A DNA stretch of 64,000 nt, from NCBI RefSeq assembly GCF_013304445.1, contig NZ_JAAITA010000004.1:1-64000 (forward strand), written 5' to 3'. Both the position numbers and the translations under genes were made by a program. Positions 49,479-57,772 of this stretch are shown here, piece by piece. The DNA comes from Blautia hansenii (GTDB taxonomy: Bacteria > Bacillota > Clostridia > Lachnospirales > Lachnospiraceae). Every line of letters begins with the position of its first letter. The first letter of the stretch is position 1. Under the pieces are notes generated by a model, which saw only the letters and a list, made by a program, of their open reading frames with translations, made no database searches and had not been told where the DNA came from.

Positions 49479-49532
49479 ATGCGTAATAAGTTACCTTTTT
49501 CGTATTATAGTAACTTATTACGCATTTGTCAA
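49479..49532 (-). promoter_or_regulatory. Promoter and MarR operators
   Basis: -35 TTGACA (49527-49532), 17-bp spacer, -10 TATAAT (49504-49509). atgcgtaataagttac (49479-49494) and gtaacttattacgcat (49510-49525) are perfect inverted copies 15 bp apart; one fills the spacer, the other the start region. Confidence 0.87.
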
Positions 49533-49590
49533 GAACACCTTAAATTTGTTTTCATTAAAGAAACATTTCAGCTTTTTAATCTCTGCAATC

Positions 49591-49619
49591 AAGAGATTAT
49601 ATCTCTTATAACAAGAGAT
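49591..49619. promoter_or_regulatory. Triple half-site operator upstream of the plus-strand XRE gene
   Basis: aagagat-tat-atctctt (49591-49607) followed by a third aagagat (49613-49619). A TATAAT box for the plus strand lies at 49657-49662 without a clear -35. Likely bound by the XRE protein. Confidence 0.5.
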
Positions 49620-49695
49620 TTCACATCGTTTCATAAGAGCTGACACCTCTGTAAAATATAATGGAAACATTATGTAAGTACAAGGTGGTGAGCTT

Positions 49696-50055
49696 ATGGA
49701 CGAAAGAAACAACGGTTTTGACTTCGACTTTATGCCGATCGGACAGGCGATTAAGAAAGCCCGTGAAGCCAGAGGTATGACAAGGGAACAGCTTTCTGGG
49801 ATCATCGGTTTTGCTCCCAGACATCTTCAAGCAATCGAAAATGAGGGGCAGTATCCGAGCATTGAGCTGTTCATTCAGCTTATCACGATGTTTGATGTAT
49901 CGGTTGACGAATACATATTCCCAAACAAGGAAGTCAAAAAAAGTTCCGTCCGCAGACGCTTAGACGCACGGCTCGACGAATTAGACGATAGAGAACTGTC
50001 GGTTATAGAAGCAACTGTAAACGGACTATGTAAGGCAAAAGAGCCAGAGGAATAA
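49696..50055 (+). CDS. XRE-family regulator (ICE-R)
   Basis: A 119-residue Cro/CI-like repressor. Helix-turn-helix at about 15-70: IGQAIKKAREARGMTREQLS, IGFAPRHLQAIENEGQYPSI. The C-terminal tail KSSVRRRLDARLDELDDREL is helical. It faces the T4SS operon from the opposite strand. AAGGTGGTGAGCTT precedes the ATG. Likely a repressor of ICE-R transfer genes. Confidence 0.88.
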   Translation: MDERNNGFDFDFMPIGQAIKKAREARGMTREQLSGIIGFAPRHLQAIENEGQYPSIELFIQLITMFDVSVDEYIFPNKEVKKSSVRRRLDARLDELDDRELSVIEATVNGLCKAKEPEE

Positions 50056-50081
50056 AACCTCTGGTTTTCTTTTGCCTTTTC

Positions 50082-51875
50082 TTAATAGGCAGGGATACCG
50101 TAACCATAGATAACGCCGCTTCCGACAGCATAGCTTCTCTGGCGGCAGGCGTCATCAGAGTTGCCCTCAACGGTATAAACCGTTCCGTTTTCGCATTTCT
50201 CCACAATGCCTGTATGGTCGATTGTACCGTCACCGTCCCAATCGAAAAAGATAATCGCTCCTGCCGATGGCTCATAATCCCGTCCTTGCCATTGCCCATT
50301 GCTCTGAAACCAATCCACACCGTCCGAACAAAGAGAATACTTTGGTACGATTCCGCTATCCAGATAACCGCACTGATCGGCACACCATGAAACAAAGCAG
50401 GCGCACCATTCCACACGCCCCTCAAAGCCGTACCAACTCCAATAGGGCTGACCGCCCACATTACCGAGCTGTGTCAAGGCAACCTCCACGATTGCCTGAT
50501 TGCCGCCGCTTGTGAATGCCCGCCCGTATGGATAGTACCGCAGTACATGGGCGGGATACTGCGTGTCCCCGTATTTTTCCCAACCTAACCGCTGTGCCTG
50601 CATAGTAGAAAACTCTACCGCATTCGCATAGGAATAACCGCCATAATTACTCTTTGCCCATGATATATAGCCATTCCCGAAGTTATAGCCCTGTAAGGCA
50701 AGTTTGATATGCTCCATGTCAATCGGGTTTTCCACCTCGGCAGAGATAAGAGCTGCCTTTAATTCCTGCACTCCGCACTCTATGGAATATTCGGGGTCTT
50801 GAATCCCATTCGGCTCATGAGGGTATCTGGTGTTAAAGCTCCCTTCCGCCGCCTGCATAGGGTCAAGTCCACGCCCGCCGCTTTCCTGCATCATAACCGC
50901 CTTGATCAACTCCACATATTCGGGAATGCCGTATTGTTTGGCGTACTTTTGGATTAACGGCTCATAGGCTTCTACCTCTGCGCTGACAGGCGTATAGGAA
51001 TTACTGCCGCTGCCGCCGCCAAAAAGAGAAACGGCACAACCGAACAGGACAACGATCAGAATAATCACAACGGCGATCCAACCACCTGCAATAAGGGCAG
51101 AAATCAGAGCCTTTGTCCCTGCGATAATCGCCTTGACTGCGGCAATGGTAGCTCTGACCGTCGCTTTTGTTGCTTCGGCTGTCGCCTTTGCGGTGGCTTT
51201 CGCCGCCTGTGCCGCTTTCTGGGTTGCTTTGGCAGACGCCTTTGCTGCTGCCTGTGTTGTCTGGGCGGTCTGCTCTGCGGTTTTAATCGCCGCCTTTGAG
51301 GTTGCCTGTGCTGTTTTTACCGTCCGCTCGGTAGTCCTGACTGTACCTTTTGCGGTAGACTTTACCGCTTTTTCTGCATTTCGGGTTGTTGTCTTAATGG
51401 TCTTTTTCCCCTGACTTCGGGTTTTTATCAACTGTTTTGTCCCTGTCTGGGGTGCTTCACCCGTAACAGAAATATCGGGAGCAGGGGACAGGCCCGCAGT
51501 TCCGTGACGGATCTGCGAGCCTGTCTGCTCTGCAGCCTGCTGTGCTTTTCTCTGTTCGGCGGCTTTTACCGCCCGTTTCGTTTTAAAATCAGAAAGTTTA
51601 TCCTTTGCCTTACCGATATTCTCTCTGGTCGTCTGGACACTTTTCTGTCCCTGCTTATTAAACTGACGGACACCCTCTGCTGCGATACCCTCCGAAGTAT
51701 GGGAAATCTTATCAGAAGCATACTCGGCAGGGGAATTTCTCTCCGTATAATAACCCTGTTCTGCCTTATCCTTTGTCTTAGCATAGGCATTTTTCATCCG
51801 CTCTGAAGCAATGGCGGCTTTGTCAATGGTCTTTATCGTGCCTTTGACCGCATCTCTGGTCTTAATATCAGCCAT
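50082..51875 (-). CDS. VirB1-like bifunctional cell-wall hydrolase (lysozyme + CHAP)
   Basis: A 597-residue protein. Residues about 1-180 are disordered and basic; about 160-250 is an Ala/Thr/Lys repeat region (units like KATAKATAEATKAT) likely forming a long helix; one membrane span about 262-285 (IAVVIILIVVLFGCAVSLF). A lysozyme-like transglycosylase follows (about 310-440; VMMQESGGRGLDPMQ with the catalytic Glu) and a C-terminal CHAP/NlpC-type peptidase (EWCACFVSWCADQCGYL and DHTGIVEK). It opens peptidoglycan for the T4SS, like Orf14 of Tn916. Confidence 0.9.
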   Translation of the reverse strand: MADIKTRDAVKGTIKTIDKAAIASERMKNAYAKTKDKAEQGYYTERNSPAEYASDKISHTSEGIAAEGVRQFNKQGQKSVQTTRENIGKAKDKLSDFKTKRAVKAAEQRKAQQAAEQTGSQIRHGTAGLSPAPDISVTGEAPQTGTKQLIKTRSQGKKTIKTTTRNAEKAVKSTAKGTVRTTERTVKTAQATSKAAIKTAEQTAQTTQAAAKASAKATQKAAQAAKATAKATAEATKATVRATIAAVKAIIAGTKALISALIAGGWIAVVIILIVVLFGCAVSLFGGGSGSNSYTPVSAEVEAYEPLIQKYAKQYGIPEYVELIKAVMMQESGGRGLDPMQAAEGSFNTRYPHEPNGIQDPEYSIECGVQELKAALISAEVENPIDMEHIKLALQGYNFGNGYISWAKSNYGGYSYANAVEFSTMQAQRLGWEKYGDTQYPAHVLRYYPYGRAFTSGGNQAIVEVALTQLGNVGGQPYWSWYGFEGRVEWCACFVSWCADQCGYLDSGIVPKYSLCSDGVDWFQSNGQWQGRDYEPSAGAIIFFDWDGDGTIDHTGIVEKCENGTVYTVEGNSDDACRQRSYAVGSGVIYGYGIPAY

Positions 51876-51910
51876 ACAAAACCTCCTTTCCCAGAGGATT
51901 TGCGGTCATA

Positions 51911-52690
51911 TCAGTTTACCTTTTTTGCCACAACAACAAGCCTGCCGTTCTGTGCAGAGTATTCGCAGGTAGACAGGGTAATGAGCCTGTCGCCGTACTT
52001 TGCGGTCACTCCCGTATCATACAGGGCAAGCTCTTTGCATTTTTCGATATAAGCATGAAACTCATCCTCATTCTCCGCATCTACAAAATCATAGTAGCGG
52101 TAGCCCTCGGAGCTGTATGCAACTGTCTTGAATACGGCAATGATTTCATACTCCGCCTGCTCTGTGAGCGTGTCAAACTGAATGGTCTTGTGTTCCTCAT
52201 AAAAGCTCTTGGCTTTGTAATCTTCCAAAGCCCCGAACATCCTTTGCCCTTTGATATGATGACCGTAAATAATCAGATTGTCACTTGTGGCAAGATCGCA
52301 GTCCTCTTGGATATACGGCACACCTAAATCACTGTATTCCTTTTCAAAATTATGCTTCAGATAGAAGTTGGGGTTGTTCTTCGTCTGCATAACAGGATAA
52401 TTGATGTTCGTGCCGGCAATGGAAATCCAACCAACCATATCTTCATTCTGTAAATACAGCTCCTTATATTTTGCCAGAACGTCCTCGCCCTCACTGACAG
52501 GCGTATCTTCTGGTACTTCTTTATCATCGGGAGCGTTCTCTACAACCTCGGCAAGCTCCGAAAAGGCTTCGGTCTGCTCGTCCACCTGTGCATAGTGATG
52601 ATAGATGTGATAACCACAAAAAGCCGCCGCAGCTAACAGGCCGACGACGGCAACGATACTAATAACAGATTTATATTTTTTCAAATTCAT
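51911..52690 (-). CDS. srtB: Class B sortase
   Basis: A 259-residue membrane-anchored transpeptidase. N-terminal anchor (about 7-30), an acidic linker, then the sortase barrel with NLIIYGHHIKG (catalytic His), LITLSTCEYSAQNGRLVVVA (catalytic Cys and Arg). The frame is open far upstream, but ATG 52690 follows AAAGGA and gives the normal N-terminus. No sorting substrate gene is visible in ICE-R within the window; the SPKTG protein of ICE-L at 27072-33053 could be a substrate. Confidence 0.93.
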   Translation of the reverse strand: MNLKKYKSVISIVAVVGLLAAAAFCGYHIYHHYAQVDEQTEAFSELAEVVENAPDDKEVPEDTPVSEGEDVLAKYKELYLQNEDMVGWISIAGTNINYPVMQTKNNPNFYLKHNFEKEYSDLGVPYIQEDCDLATSDNLIIYGHHIKGQRMFGALEDYKAKSFYEEHKTIQFDTLTEQAEYEIIAVFKTVAYSSEGYRYYDFVDAENEDEFHAYIEKCKELALYDTGVTAKYGDRLITLSTCEYSAQNGRLVVVAKKVN

Positions 52691-52715
52691 AGGCTTTTCC
52701 TTTCGATATATTGAT

Positions 52716-53120
52716 TTACCTTGTATGCTCGGTCTGCTTCTTGGGCGTGGGTAAATCCCTGCAATATTCGGGATACCTGACCTTGATACCCTCCATGAAA
52801 TACGGGGCAAACTCACAACAGAATAATTCCTCTGGCGTGAAATACCGTTCCCGTCTCTCCTCGGCGTAACCGTTCCAGAGGTTAAAGGCAAGGTGGCACA
52901 CCTTGACCGTGCCGCTTGTCTGCCAACCGCCGTGCATCCCCTCTGGTTCGATACAATCCGTCTTAAAGTTGAACATGGAATTGATATTCCTGCGTGTTTC
53001 ATCCGCAATCCCCATGACATAGAAAAAAGCCCTGTGGTAACAGTCGTTGACCTTGCATTTCATCATATTTTCCAGAAAGAAATCCCGATGTGCGGTGTTG
53101 CGAAACCTAATATCTGCCAT
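52716..53120 (-). CDS. DUF6075 family protein (ICE-R)
   Basis: A 134-residue protein: IRFRNTAHRDFFLENMMKCK, CYHRAFFYVMGIADETRRNI, YFTPEELFCCEFAPYFMEGI. Related to 38779-39246 of ICE-L. Start at 53120 is preceded by GGGGAGG. It is positioned between virB4 and the sortase gene in the transfer operon. Function unknown. Confidence 0.82.
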   Translation of the reverse strand: MADIRFRNTAHRDFFLENMMKCKVNDCYHRAFFYVMGIADETRRNINSMFNFKTDCIEPEGMHGGWQTSGTVKVCHLAFNLWNGYAEERRERYFTPEELFCCEFAPYFMEGIKVRYPEYCRDLPTPKKQTEHTR

Positions 53121-53124
53121 AGAC

Positions 53125-55458
53125 TTACACCTCCCCAAATTTCGTTGTCATCAGCTTGTAAAGCTCCGTATTTTTCGGGAACTTATTGACAAACGGCACG
53201 AGGGAGCTGCCCACTTTCAAAAGCCCCTGTCCTGCGCCGACATTCGTGATATAGCTCATCTGCAAATCGGAGATATTCAGGAGCTTGGCAAGCTCGATAC
53301 GGTCTGTGGACGCCTGATTTAACATGATGATAAACTCGGAGTTGGCAAGCATCGTCCTCGCCGTATGGCTCTGCAAGAGGTCGTCTACATTCTGGGTAAT
53401 ACCCGTACAGTACGCCCCATACTTACGCACACGTTTCCAGAGGGTAAAGAGGAAGTTTGCGGAGTATTCATGTTGGAACAGCAGATAAATCTCATCAATA
53501 AAGATAAATGTATTCCTGCCTTTTGCCCTGTTCTGGGTAATACGGTTTAAGATACTGTCGAGGACAACGAGCATACCGATAGGCTGTAACTGCTTGCCCA
53601 AATCAAGGATGTCATAGCAGATAAGGCGGCTGTGGGTGTCCACGTTGGTATGCTTGGCAAAGGTATTCAGTGATCCGTCCGTAAACAGCTCGATGGCAAG
53701 GGCGATTTCCTGTGCTTCTGGTTCACTCTGCTTCAGAAGTTCCTCACGGAAGTCCTGCAAGGTCGGCGGTGTTCCCATATAGTTGCCCTGCTGATAGTAG
53801 CGGTACACACTCGCCGTACAACGGTCAATGATGGATTTCTGCTTTGCCCCCAGACTTGCACCGCCGATGAGCTGCTCACAGAGGGATAAAATAAACTCCG
53901 ATTTCAGAATGACGGGGTTTGCACCGTCACCGTAATCGGAGTTCATATCCATAGCGTTGATGTGGTTTTCACTTGTGGCAGATATATGGATGACCTCGCC
54001 CTGCATGGCTTTCACAAGGGGCGAATATTCCCGTTCTGGGTCAATGATAATGACATCGGCATTGGGGTCTGTCAGTATGATATTCGTCATTTCTTCCTTT
54101 GCCGTAAAGGATTTACCCGCACCAGACACACCGAGGATAAAGGAATTTCCATTCAAGAGGTATCTGCGGTTGGCGATAATCATATTTTTGCTGATGACGT
54201 TCTGACCGTAATATACGCCGTTTTCATGGTAGATTTCCTGCACACGGAATGGGATAAATACCGCAAGGCTCTCCGTTGTCAGGGTACGCAGGGCGTCAAT
54301 CCTCCTTACGCCGAAAGGCAGAGCCGTGTTCAGACCATCCATCTGCTGATATTTCAGCACCGCAAACTGGCAAAGATGCTTTCTGGCTGTTGTGAGCAGG
54401 GCTTCGGTATCGCTGTCAAGCTCCTCTTTGGTGTCGGCGGTATGCACCATCGTGAGGACGGAAAACATCATCCTCTGGTCACGGGTCGTCAGATCATCAA
54501 GGAACTCTTTGCTTTCCTTTCGCTGCTGTTCCATATCATAGGGGATGACCGCCGAAAAGTTGTTATTCTGGTTCTGTTTTCTCTGCCAGTTGGTAATATT
54601 CGTTTCAACACCCAGAAGCCTGTTTTCAACTTCTCTTACGGCTTCATCTGTGGGAACAGGAATAACATCGACGGACAGCATCATGTTTCGGTTTAACTCG
54701 CAAAGCTCCGCTACCATGCTGTCCTTGATATAAGCGGCGTATTCTCTGAGGAAAATCACACGCCCGTATCTGTCGCCAATACGGAAACAGTCCTTTTCAA
54801 ACTCAAAGGTATCGGGGCAGATATAGTCTTTAAAATCGTGACCTTTCCGCATGGTCTGTACCATATCGAAAGAAAATGCCGTTTCTTCGCCTGTGCGGTA
54901 AAAATCATGGAAGATACGCAGCCTGTCCGTTGCATCCAGTTCCGTACACTTTGACCCCAGACGGTTAAAATGCCCGATAAGGTCAGCACCGATACGGGCA
55001 AAGTAGTTCCTGGCTTCCTCGATATTTTTCTTGCAGACGGAAATGGTCACATACTTATCCTGCACGATGGAGTTTGCCCCCGTCGCCTTGTCGAGCAGCA
55101 TCCTGTTGTATTCGTCACGGTATTTATCCAGACCGTCCTCCGCCATCGGGATTAGGATGGTCTGCTCAAAATCCCTGCGGTTTAAGCGGCGGTTATTGAT
55201 CGTGATTTTCGTGGTCGCCCCGCTGTCGAGGGCGTTAAGAAGCTCGGAGTATTCAAGGAACATGGCTTCTTTATCCTCACGGCTTGCTACCGCATAATTT
55301 ATATCCTCAAACTTAAAGGTTTTGGCATATTTGTTCTTGCCGACAAGGAAAATGCCGTCCTCCCAGATCGTCTTAATCGGGATGACACTCTGCACCGATT
55401 TTGGCACGGCAAATTTCTCCCTGTCCTGCTTGAACAGATTTTTAAGCGTTTTAATCAT
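53125..55458 (-). CDS. virB4: VirB4-type T4SS ATPase
   Basis: A 777-residue ATPase. N-terminal domain binds the membrane complex; C-terminal RecA-like domain has Walker A ILGVSGAGKSFTAKEEMTNI near residue 450 and Walker B NTFIFIDEIYLLFQHEYS near 645, then TGITQNVDDLLQS. Powers assembly of the conjugation channel. Overlaps the end of the PrgI gene by 8 bp. Intact, full length for the family. Confidence 0.95.
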   Translation of the reverse strand: MIKTLKNLFKQDREKFAVPKSVQSVIPIKTIWEDGIFLVGKNKYAKTFKFEDINYAVASREDKEAMFLEYSELLNALDSGATTKITINNRRLNRRDFEQTILIPMAEDGLDKYRDEYNRMLLDKATGANSIVQDKYVTISVCKKNIEEARNYFARIGADLIGHFNRLGSKCTELDATDRLRIFHDFYRTGEETAFSFDMVQTMRKGHDFKDYICPDTFEFEKDCFRIGDRYGRVIFLREYAAYIKDSMVAELCELNRNMMLSVDVIPVPTDEAVREVENRLLGVETNITNWQRKQNQNNNFSAVIPYDMEQQRKESKEFLDDLTTRDQRMMFSVLTMVHTADTKEELDSDTEALLTTARKHLCQFAVLKYQQMDGLNTALPFGVRRIDALRTLTTESLAVFIPFRVQEIYHENGVYYGQNVISKNMIIANRRYLLNGNSFILGVSGAGKSFTAKEEMTNIILTDPNADVIIIDPEREYSPLVKAMQGEVIHISATSENHINAMDMNSDYGDGANPVILKSEFILSLCEQLIGGASLGAKQKSIIDRCTASVYRYYQQGNYMGTPPTLQDFREELLKQSEPEAQEIALAIELFTDGSLNTFAKHTNVDTHSRLICYDILDLGKQLQPIGMLVVLDSILNRITQNRAKGRNTFIFIDEIYLLFQHEYSANFLFTLWKRVRKYGAYCTGITQNVDDLLQSHTARTMLANSEFIIMLNQASTDRIELAKLLNISDLQMSYITNVGAGQGLLKVGSSLVPFVNKFPKNTELYKLMTTKFGEV

Positions 55459-55873
55459 GGTCTACCTCCTTACGCTTTTTTGATTTCTTCGGCGGCTTCG
55501 GATTTCGTTTCGGTTTCATGCCGAGAGCCGCCCTTTCATGGTCTTGGATTGCAGGTTTCAGCGTTTCATAATAAAGATTATCTGGGAGAAACATCAGCTT
55601 TTTCGGCGTCATAAACTCGGATTTGAACCACGCACACACAAACTGCTCGGCAGTCATGCCGTTGTACTTGACAAAGCCCATCGCCGCAAACGGGGCGGCT
55701 CCCAGAATACACATCCAACTGAGGGTTTCCGTGCCAAAATGGGGACGGAGCAGAAAATACAATCCTACCGCCACACCAATGGCAAGGAGAGAAAAAATGA
55801 ACTGCCGCAGGGACAGTCCAAAAAACATGGATTCCGTATAGTTACGGATTTCCTTATTTATCTTGACTTCCAT
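55451..55873 (-). CDS. prgI: PrgI family protein (VirB3-like)
   Basis: A 140-residue inner membrane T4SS component with two membrane spans (about 23-43 and 50-68) after the conserved INKEIRNYTESMFFGLSLRQ. The C-terminus is strongly basic (KPPKKSKKRKE). Precedes virB4 as usual in Gram-positive systems. Confidence 0.9.
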   Translation of the reverse strand: MEVKINKEIRNYTESMFFGLSLRQFIFSLLAIGVAVGLYFLLRPHFGTETLSWMCILGAAPFAAMGFVKYNGMTAEQFVCAWFKSEFMTPKKLMFLPDNLYYETLKPAIQDHERAALGMKPKRNPKPPKKSKKRKEVDHD

Positions 55874-55888
55874 TTACAAACACCTCCC

Positions 55889-56734
55889 TTACAAGCCCAT
55901 CATTTCCCGTACCACACGGTCTGCCATCTTGACCGCACCGACAAGGACGAGCATATTAAATACAAGCTCCCCGATATAGCTCCAGACCATCGTGACTGCC
56001 GCCGCATCGGGATTGACTACGGGTGGAGAAGCCGCAAACAGGGAGAAGATGATACAGCCGAGTACGATGATTGCCCCCTCAAGGCATACAGCGGCATAGC
56101 TTTTGATAAAGCTCTTGCCGACACTCTGGCTCGGTTCTCCCGCAAAAGTGGAAAGCGGCACGGGAGCGATTGCGGTATAAAGGTAGAGCTTAAAAAATCT
56201 GCCATATACCGACATAATCATAATGAACGACAGCACCGTAATGAACAGCCCTCCAATGAGCGTGACCGCCCATAGGGGGATGCTCTCAAAAAAGCCGCAG
56301 TCCTCAACGGCTGTGACAACCTCCTGCGGTAATACCGTCTGGGTTGCCGAGCCGAAGCCTGCGGCGTTCATAATGGTTGAAATGATACCCTGCACAATCT
56401 TGAACAGAGCCATCATCAGCTCCAGTCCATAGGTTACTGCACCTTTAGCAAGGGCAAATCGGATAAAGAGCTTTAATGCGTGTTCGGGTTTTTTGACTTC
56501 TGCAAAGCTGCCGCAGGTTTTCATCATGCCCACGACAAAAAACAGCACAAGCAGGGCAAGCCCGACAGCCTGCAATGCCCCGTGTATATCCACGATGACA
56601 TTCCATATCGTACCGCCCTTGAACTGCTCTGGGGATTGGGTAATGAGCGTCCATATTTCGGACAGCTTCTCATTCCATGTGTTCAGGGCGTTCTCTAAAT
56701 TCTGTACTACCCAGTTATCAGACACATAGACCAC
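55889..56734 (-). CDS. VirB6/TrbL-like T4SS channel protein
   Basis: A 281-residue membrane protein with five to six hydrophobic segments (from about residue 50: LQAVGLALLVLFFVVGMMKT; ITVLSFIMIMSVYGRF; AIIVLGCIIFSLFAASP). Pattern EHALKLFIRFALAKGAVTYG is typical of CD0411/TrbL-type proteins. Forms the inner membrane channel. Overlaps the end of the MT-A70 gene. Confidence 0.85.
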   Translation of the reverse strand: MVYVSDNWVVQNLENALNTWNEKLSEIWTLITQSPEQFKGGTIWNVIVDIHGALQAVGLALLVLFFVVGMMKTCGSFAEVKKPEHALKLFIRFALAKGAVTYGLELMMALFKIVQGIISTIMNAAGFGSATQTVLPQEVVTAVEDCGFFESIPLWAVTLIGGLFITVLSFIMIMSVYGRFFKLYLYTAIAPVPLSTFAGEPSQSVGKSFIKSYAAVCLEGAIIVLGCIIFSLFAASPPVVNPDAAAVTMVWSYIGELVFNMLVLVGAVKMADRVVREMMGL

Positions 56735-57299
56735 CTCCTGTTTTCTCTGGATAACTGTTTATTTCAACGTCACATACAACCTCATCGCCCCAGACATCCC
56801 AACCATCCGTTTCTTTACGGGCAAACAGCTCCAACCTCGGCAAATCCCCCATAAGTTCAACGATTTTTTCTCTGGTTTCATCTGGCTTCTGGCTATGCTC
56901 ACGCAGAGGACTGATAATAAACTGATGCACACGATTAGACTGCCTGCGTGGTTTTCCCTTTGTGGCAAGCAGACAGATTTCTGCATTTCCCCGTGTCCAA
57001 AATCCCAGACCGAAAAACCACCCTTTTCCGCTTTTGTTCTGTTTCAGCCAGACAAAGGCAACTGTCTTGTAACAAAAGCCCCATGCTTTAATAACCCGCA
57101 ATGCTTCCTGTAATTGAGGGAATGTCGTCCACAAAAACAGCACACAATCCTCCGCTGCCACTTCTGCAACGCCTAAATTACAGATTTCCTCAATACTCAT
57201 TGTCTGGTAATGATGTTCCGCAGCCCCCGACAGATTTTTCTGGTTATACCGCCACGGCGGGTCTGCATAAATAATTCCATATTTTTTTATATTCCCGAT
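56718..57299 (-). CDS. MT-A70-type adenine methyltransferase, no standard start codon
   Basis: The open frame encodes IIYADPPWRYNQKNLSGAAE, which contains the catalytic DPPW, then CVLFLWTTFPQLQEALRVIK and GFWTRGNAEICLLATKGKPR, an N6-adenine methyltransferase of the MT-A70 family. The first ATG (57200) lies after the DPPW motif. A GGAGGTGG site sits 9-10 bases before codon ATC at 57297-57299, where a start would be expected. Either a rare start is used or the start has mutated. Located in the T4SS operon, it may protect or mark transferred DNA. Confidence 0.7.
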   Translation of the reverse strand: MGNIKKYGIIYADPPWRYNQKNLSGAAEHHYQTMSIEEICNLGVAEVAAEDCVLFLWTTFPQLQEALRVIKAWGFCYKTVAFVWLKQNKSGKGWFFGLGFWTRGNAEICLLATKGKPRRQSNRVHQFIISPLREHSQKPDETREKIVELMGDLPRLELFARKETDGWDVWGDEVVCDVEINSYPEKTGGGLCV

Positions 57300-57326
57300 A
57301 ACGTAACCACCTCCGTTCTTAAAATT

Positions 57327-57368
57327 GGCAAACAGGGCAGGCCACGCCCGTGATCTGCCCCGTTTGCC
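57327..57368. terminator. Hairpin between virB2-like and MT-A70 genes
   Basis: ggcaaac/gtttgcc stem with further ggca/tgcc pairing. No T-run on the minus strand, so it may be an attenuator or processing site. Confidence 0.45.
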
Positions 57369-57401
57369 CTGTCTATTCTGCTTATCTTTCGGGTATTGCC
57401 C

Positions 57402-57758
57402 TTAGCCTGTGATGAGGGTCAAAATCTCCTTTGCAAAGGTAATCACGATGCCGCCTGCAAGGGTCAGGAAACCGTTAGACCTCTGGCTTGGGTCATGGGA
57501 CTGCAAGGACAGACCAACCTGCACAATACCCCAACCGAGCAAAATCAGACCAACCGCACGGATAAGACCGAAAATAAAATCAGAGAGGTTATTGACCACC
57601 GTCAGCGGGTCGCTTGCGGCAAAGGCGGTCATGGAAGTGCCTGCCACCATCGCCATTGCCATAACCATCACGCAATAGAAGCGGAAGCCCTTTTTGACTT
57701 TTCCTGTCATGGGCAGTTTCGTGGTTTCTTTCTTCTCGTTCTTCTTGAAAATTCTCAT
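57402..57758 (-). CDS. VirB2/TrbC-like small membrane protein
   Basis: A 118-residue protein with a basic start, signal-like span ending GTSMTAFAASD (about 30-48), and two further hydrophobic segments (about 58-80 and 96-115). This layout fits a pilin-like VirB2/TrbC protein, taking the place of Maff2 next to virD4. Function assigned from topology and position. Confidence 0.72.
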   Translation of the reverse strand: MRIFKKNEKKETTKLPMTGKVKKGFRFYCVMVMAMAMVAGTSMTAFAASDPLTVVNNLSDFIFGLIRAVGLILLGWGIVQVGLSLQSHDPSQRSNGFLTLAGGIVITFAKEILTLITG

Positions 57759-57772
57759 AGATAAATCCTCCT

